A stretch of DNA of 9,085 nucleotides from Bdellovibrionales bacterium (GTDB lineage: Bacteria > Bdellovibrionota > Bdellovibrionia > Bdellovibrionales > UBA1609): NCBI GenBank assembly GCA_020434645.1, contig JAGRAK010000061.1:1-9085 (forward strand), in the 5' to 3' direction. A program made the translations under genes and the position numbers. This document shows, one piece after another, positions 6,010 to 9,085 of this stretch. Numbering within the stretch: position 1 is the stretch's first letter; every line of letters begins with the position of its first letter. The notes under the pieces were generated by a model. That model searched no databases. It was not told where the DNA came from and was given only the letters and a program-made list of their open reading frames with translations.

Positions 6010-6461
6010 TGGCAATAAGCACCCTCAATCGAGCACAAGCATTTGGAGCTGGATGCGATCTCTGGATCATACCAGAAAAAAATAATTTTTCGTTTTTTAA
6101 TAAACTCGATTGGTACTTGAATTTTCAGCTAACCAAAAGCCACTTGCACGAGTCACAATCTCTTTCGCCACAATTAAAAAGCATAACAAATGAAAATCAG
6201 CTGCCGCAATTTCACATTGAATTAGAGAAAACGGCTCCACTGCTCGTCTCAGCTGAGATAGGACTGCCCACTAAGCGAGTTGTTGAAATCCCCTCAAGTG
6301 ACGAAGCGAAGCCATGGACAACGCGAGTGTATAATGTTTGGGCAAACTTAGATCGCCCGACGCTTCGAGTATTTCTACCCACGAACATCAATGTTGATGA
6401 TTTCAAGACAAATTGGCCGGGCTCAAAAACTGAAGACCTCACGATTGTACCGTCAATATGA
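6009..6461 (+). CDS. Conserved-context hypothetical protein
   Basis: A 150-aa protein I do not recognise. It has no signal peptide or membrane segment, so it is probably cytosolic. It is rich in Trp and Pro near the C-terminus (KPWTTRVYNVWANLDRPTLR, then VFLPTNINVDDF), and the N-terminal half (about 15-60) is polar with a short aromatic patch (WYLNFQL). A modest Shine-Dalgarno AAGGA (5994-5998) lies 10 nt before the ATG. The start overlaps the nusB stop by 1 nt and its stop overlaps the next gene's start by 4 nt (ATGA), so it is read as the middle gene of one transcript. Such tight packing argues that it is a real gene. No function can be stated. Confidence 0.75.
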   Translation: MAISTLNRAQAFGAGCDLWIIPEKNNFSFFNKLDWYLNFQLTKSHLHESQSLSPQLKSITNENQLPQFHIELEKTAPLLVSAEIGLPTKRVVEIPSSDEAKPWTTRVYNVWANLDRPTLRVFLPTNINVDDFKTNWPGSKTEDLTIVPSI

Positions 6462-7300
6462 GTGAAAACAAATATACGATATTTATAATTTCAGATGGTA
6501 CCGGAGAAACCGCAAGCCAGATGGTGCGTGCCGGCCTTATTCAATACGCGACTCAAGACATGAATATCGTGAAATGTAAAAACGTACGCACTGAAGCTCA
6601 GGTTGAACCCCTAATTGATGATGTCGCCGCCAAAAAGGGTATGATTGTTTACACTGTTGTAAGCAAAAATCTTCGTAAATTTATTGCCGAACTGGCAATT
6701 CAAAAAAATATTTTAGCTATTGATTTACTTGGGCCGCTCCTCCTTGGGATGGACGGCTATTTCGGTATCAGTTCTGTCGTCCCTAAAGCTGGATTACTTC
6801 ACACTGTGGACGAAAAATATTTCAAACGCATTGAGGCTATCGAATACACCGTAAAACATGACGACGGTAAAACTTTTTCTGCTATTAATGATGCCGACAT
6901 TATTCTGGTTGGCATTTCACGCACAAGTAAGACTCCACTTTCTATATTTCTAAGCCATAAGGGCTTTAAGGTGGCCAATATCCCTCTTGTTTTAAACAGT
7001 CCTCCACCAGAAGAGCTCGCGACCGTCGATCAACGCAAAGTAGTCGGTCTTATAATTGACCCTGATACTTTGCTTCGCATACGACGTAAGAGATTAGAAA
7101 AATTTGGCCAAGACCCCGGCAGCGAATATGCGAGCCGTGAACACGTATTTAAAGAAATAGAATTTGCCACCGAACTTTTTAAGAAAAATCGTCGCTGGCC
7201 GGTATTTAACATAACAGACCGCGCCCTAGAAGAAACCGCAGCTGAAATTGTAAAAGTCGTAGCAACCCGAATGAATATTCCCTACGACTACATGCTCTAA
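6458..7300 (+). CDS. Pyruvate,phosphate dikinase regulatory protein (PDRP, DUF299)
   Basis: A bifunctional cytosolic enzyme that inactivates its target by ADP-dependent Thr phosphorylation and reactivates it by Pi-dependent removal, setting flux between pyruvate and PEP. The 280 aa match the usual family length. Hallmarks are ISDGTGETA near the N-terminus (11-19), YFKRIEAIEYTVKHDDG (121-137), the P-loop GISRTSKTPLS at 152-162, KVANIPLV, and GLIIDPDTLLRIRRKRL. The RTSKTPLS loop and the DDG-to-P-loop region look like Bacillus YqfL and other PDRPs that act on PPDK, rather than E. coli PpsR, which has GVSRCGKTPTS; assignment to PPDK over PEP synthase is inferred from that memory. The ATG overlaps the previous stop in ATGA with no clear Shine-Dalgarno, so coupling is likely. 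The gene converges on the LysR gene with a 4-bp gap. Confidence 0.92.
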   Translation: MSENKYTIFIISDGTGETASQMVRAGLIQYATQDMNIVKCKNVRTEAQVEPLIDDVAAKKGMIVYTVVSKNLRKFIAELAIQKNILAIDLLGPLLLGMDGYFGISSVVPKAGLLHTVDEKYFKRIEAIEYTVKHDDGKTFSAINDADIILVGISRTSKTPLSIFLSHKGFKVANIPLVLNSPPPEELATVDQRKVVGLIIDPDTLLRIRRKRLEKFGQDPGSEYASREHVFKEIEFATELFKKNRRWPVFNITDRALEETAAEIVKVVATRMNIPYDYML

Positions 7301-7304
7301 TACT

Positions 7305-8207
7305 CTAGTTCATTAGTTGTTGCTGAATCGCTCGATAAAACGTCTCAGACATGGGCTTAATGCCTGGCTCATTGAGCGTGTAAAGATTCACGTTCACTGA
7401 GTACTTGAGCTCATCGACATGAACACGCGTCAATCGACGAGTCCGAACTTGTTTTCGTATACTGTGTGCCGGCATATAGCCCCAACCCACTCCGGTTTCA
7501 ATAACACGCTTAAGTGTTCCCACATTATCAGATTCGAAAATTGGCTTTGCCGTCACTCGGAGCTGCGAAAGCTTTTGCTCAAGCATGCGTCGAAAGCCAG
7601 GATACATTGCCGAATCCTGCACAATCGGGCGGCTAGAGTATTCTTTTAATGAGATTGTCTCGGGCAAAGATGCATCTTTTGTTGCGCCGACAAACCACAT
7701 TTCGTCGAGCATAACAAAGCGTTCTTCATACCGATCAAATTGAATGCCATATTCATTTTTTAAATCTGGCAGAATAGCCATATCGATAGCTGATTTTTTC
7801 ATGTCTGCGATAATTTGCTCAGCAGACCCATAAATTAATTTTAAATTTAAATTGCTATTATGTTTAAAAAAAAGCCCCACCACCGGGCTCACCAAATGTA
7901 ACCCAAAGGCACTCGTAGTCCCAATTTTGATTTCACCTGAAAGCTCATTGGCCATTGTGTGAATAGCAACCTCAGCCTGCTGAGTCAGATGAAGAATCTT
8001 TTTAGCATAATCATACAGGAGTTGCCCTTGCATAGAGGGCTTCACCTTTCGCACACCCCGAACAAGTAGTGAAACCTGAAGCTCGTCCTCTAAAGAACGA
8101 ATTTGCTGACTGACTGCCGGTTGAGTCAGATTTAATTTTTCAGCAGCTCCGGTCATGCTGCCCTCGCTAATGACTGTACAAAATGTGGCTAGTTGTTGGA
8201 GATTCAC
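7305..8207 (-). CDS. LysR-type transcriptional regulator
   Basis: A 300-aa DNA-binding regulator of normal family length. The N-terminal winged helix-turn-helix spans about 1-60 (MNLQQLATFCTVISEGSMTGAA..., LTQPAVSQQIRSLEDELQ at 27-44), followed by the linker helix and the effector-binding domain from about 91 (GEIKIGTTSAFGLHLVSPVV), with IIADMKKSAIDMAIL at 132-146 as the usual D-x-A-I strand. The ligand is not predictable. The start is GTG with a perfect AGGAGG 7 nt upstream. It is divergent from a lipoprotein gene across 238 bp; LysR proteins often control a divergent neighbour and themselves, so this lipoprotein is the first candidate target. No LysR-specific T-N11-A dyad stands out from the AT-rich background. 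Confidence 0.93.
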   Translation of the reverse strand: MNLQQLATFCTVISEGSMTGAAEKLNLTQPAVSQQIRSLEDELQVSLLVRGVRKVKPSMQGQLLYDYAKKILHLTQQAEVAIHTMANELSGEIKIGTTSAFGLHLVSPVVGLFFKHNSNLNLKLIYGSAEQIIADMKKSAIDMAILPDLKNEYGIQFDRYEERFVMLDEMWFVGATKDASLPETISLKEYSSRPIVQDSAMYPGFRRMLEQKLSQLRVTAKPIFESDNVGTLKRVIETGVGWGYMPAHSIRKQVRTRRLTRVHVDELKYSVNVNLYTLNEPGIKPMSETFYRAIQQQLMN

Positions 8208-8214
8208 TTTTCTT

Positions 8215-8220
8215 CCTCCT
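8215..8220 (-). promoter_or_regulatory. Perfect Shine-Dalgarno deciding the GTG start
   Basis: AGGAGG on the minus strand lies 7 nt before the GTG at 8207-8205, fixing the LysR gene start despite the non-ATG codon. Confidence 0.8.
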
Positions 8221-8303
8221 GAGCTATGGATAAGGGATTCTTATACGTCTTTTTACGCGCCGAGTAAATAATAATTTTTACCATATCTCCCCTGTATCAC
8301 AAG

Positions 8304-8330
8304 CTTAACACTGACTTAACTCATTGTAAC
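8304..8330. repeat. Helically phased CTTAAC-like direct repeats
   Basis: CTTAAC at 8304-8309, CTTAAC at 8315-8320 and TGTAAC at 8325-8330 lie 11 and 10 bp apart, about one DNA turn each, in the divergent LysR/lipoprotein region. Such phasing suits a regulator that binds one face of the helix. The repeats are seen; the binding role is inferred. Confidence 0.4.
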
Positions 8331-8354
8331 TACATGCTATTTTTTAATTATAAT
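8324..8354 (+). promoter_or_regulatory. Candidate promoter for lipoprotein gene
   Basis: A perfect TATAAT (8349-8354) has TTGTAA (8324-8329, 4/6 to TTGACA) 19 bp upstream, slightly long. The leader to the ATG at 8446 would be about 85 nt. ATTATAAT (8347-8354) is self-complementary, so a TATAAT also exists on the minus strand toward lysR, though without a good -35. The second CTTAAC-like repeats overlap the -35. Confidence 0.35.
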
Positions 8355-8432
8355 AATTTCTTATCGACCGACTAATAATTACTTAGATTGATAAAAAATT
8401 ACAATTACGGGAAGTTGCACCCAACAAATTCC

Positions 8433-8438
8433 GGGGGG
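8433..8438 (+). promoter_or_regulatory. G6 ribosome-binding tract
   Basis: GGGGGG lies 7 nt before the ATG at 8446. It can pair with CCUCC using a G-U wobble and supports this start codon. Confidence 0.5.
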
Positions 8439-8445
8439 AATACAT

Positions 8446-9085
8446 ATGGGGACGAATCAACTTAAGGGGCTGAGTTTTATCCTGTTCATCGCATCGACAT
8501 CGCTTTTGATCGGATGCGGTGGAAACCTTATACCAGAGACAAGAAAAGTTCACCAGGCACCTTCAAGTGAAGAAGAAACTGGAGTGATTGTCTCAGGCCT
8601 CTCAGAAGATGGAATCGCAAACTTATTAAGTCAAAATGAGAATCTAACGATTCGCGAAATTAATCGCCCTCACAATCTCTATGAAGTTTTTGGTGCCAGT
8701 GTTTCTGAACTAAAAGCAAAGATTAATCAGCCAGATGTGATTGTCGAAAAAAATCACTACGTAAACGTAAAATCACTTCAGGACGCCAACCCTACGACAG
8801 CTCTCAACTTACCGGCGCCAGAGTCTAAAAATGCTCTCATTGCCGCAATCGAACAAAATCAACATGTAAAACTAGAGGGAGAGCCCCTGCTCTTTGTCTC
8901 CAGTTGCAAACTCAACAGAACTCTCGCTCCCAAAATATCTGTAAAAGACAATCAAGGCCGAGATAAAAATAATGCCGGAATATTTTTTGAAATTGACCAG
9001 TCACTCAGTCTCGATGCTTCAAATTCGATTTCAGCACTGAATACAAAAAAACTTTCATACATGTGGCTTATCACACCACCTGAGC
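8446..9085 (+). CDS. Lipoprotein, I9-like then PKD-like, 3'-truncated by window edge
   Basis: Open to the end of the window, 213 residues visible. The signal MGTNQLKGLSFILFIASTSL ends in a canonical lipobox LIGC, lipidated Cys at 24, followed by GGN, so a lipoprotein in the outer membrane or periplasmic face is expected. Residues about 48-107 (VIVSGLSEDGIANLL... to DVIVEKNHYVN) resemble the I9 inhibitor/subtilisin-propeptide pattern, with the final V-E-x-N strand. From about 178 (FFEIDQSLSLDASNSI, then LSYMWLITPPE) the sequence matches the beginning of a PKD/Ig-like beta-sandwich (L-D-A-S-x-S, then W). Cys154 lies between. What follows beyond base 9085 is unknown; a peptidase S8 domain or more PKD repeats are possibilities. 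ATG has a G6 tract 7 nt upstream. The domain calls are by eye and moderate. Confidence 0.75.
   Translation, partial: MGTNQLKGLSFILFIASTSLLIGCGGNLIPETRKVHQAPSSEEETGVIVSGLSEDGIANLLSQNENLTIREINRPHNLYEVFGASVSELKAKINQPDVIVEKNHYVNVKSLQDANPTTALNLPAPESKNALIAAIEQNQHVKLEGEPLLFVSSCKLNRTLAPKISVKDNQGRDKNNAGIFFEIDQSLSLDASNSISALNTKKLSYMWLITPPE

Noticed and set aside
8361..8394. TTATC...GATAA inverted repeat upstream of the lipoprotein
   Set aside because: The arms are only 5 bp with a 24-bp gap, expected by chance in AT-rich DNA.

Overview
The window reads as ordinary chromosomal DNA from a moderately AT-rich Gram-negative bacterium. The best guess is a member of the Bdellovibrionota or a related delta-type lineage. 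That guess rests on a lipoprotein signal ending in FQN-Cys, several secreted proteins with no recognisable family, and an alphaproteobacterial-looking dihydroorotase. It is an inference, not a proof. I see no phage, transposon, CRISPR, tRNA or rRNA, and no clear new defence or mobile system.

Layout. (1) 1-1193, plus strand: the 3' nine-tenths of a dihydroorotase gene (pyrimidine synthesis), open at its 5' end. (2) 1196-5434, minus strand: five genes read from high to low coordinates. They are an outer-membrane beta-barrel-like protein, an RsmB-type rRNA cytosine methyltransferase (overlap TAATG), then after 46-76 bp two secreted helical proteins of unknown function that overlap by 4 nt, then a small Cys-rich lipoprotein. 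(3) 5590-7300, plus strand: a tight three-gene operon of nusB, an unrecognised 150-aa protein and a pyruvate,phosphate dikinase regulatory protein (PDRP/DUF299), joined by 1-nt and 4-nt overlaps. (4) 7305-8207, minus strand: a LysR-type regulator. (5) 8446-9085, plus strand: the first 213 residues of a lipoprotein that runs off the end. It carries an I9-propeptide-like segment followed by the start of a PKD/Ig-like domain.

How the genes fit together. Translation-related functions (NusB and an RsmB that itself has a NusB-like N-terminal domain) flank a divergent control region with a 10-bp palindrome inside the likely nusB promoter. Envelope genes (OMP, two secreted proteins, two lipoproteins) fill much of the rest. 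The LysR gene and the last lipoprotein diverge from a 238-bp AT-rich region with helically phased CTTAAC-like repeats, so the regulator may control its neighbour. Two convergent gene pairs end only 2 and 4 bp apart, which leaves no room for terminators between them.

The least explained parts are the tandem secreted pair at 1725-3514 (shared motif after the signal peptide, possible CHAD-like helices in one), the 150-aa protein locked between nusB and PDRP, and the multi-domain lipoprotein at the right edge.
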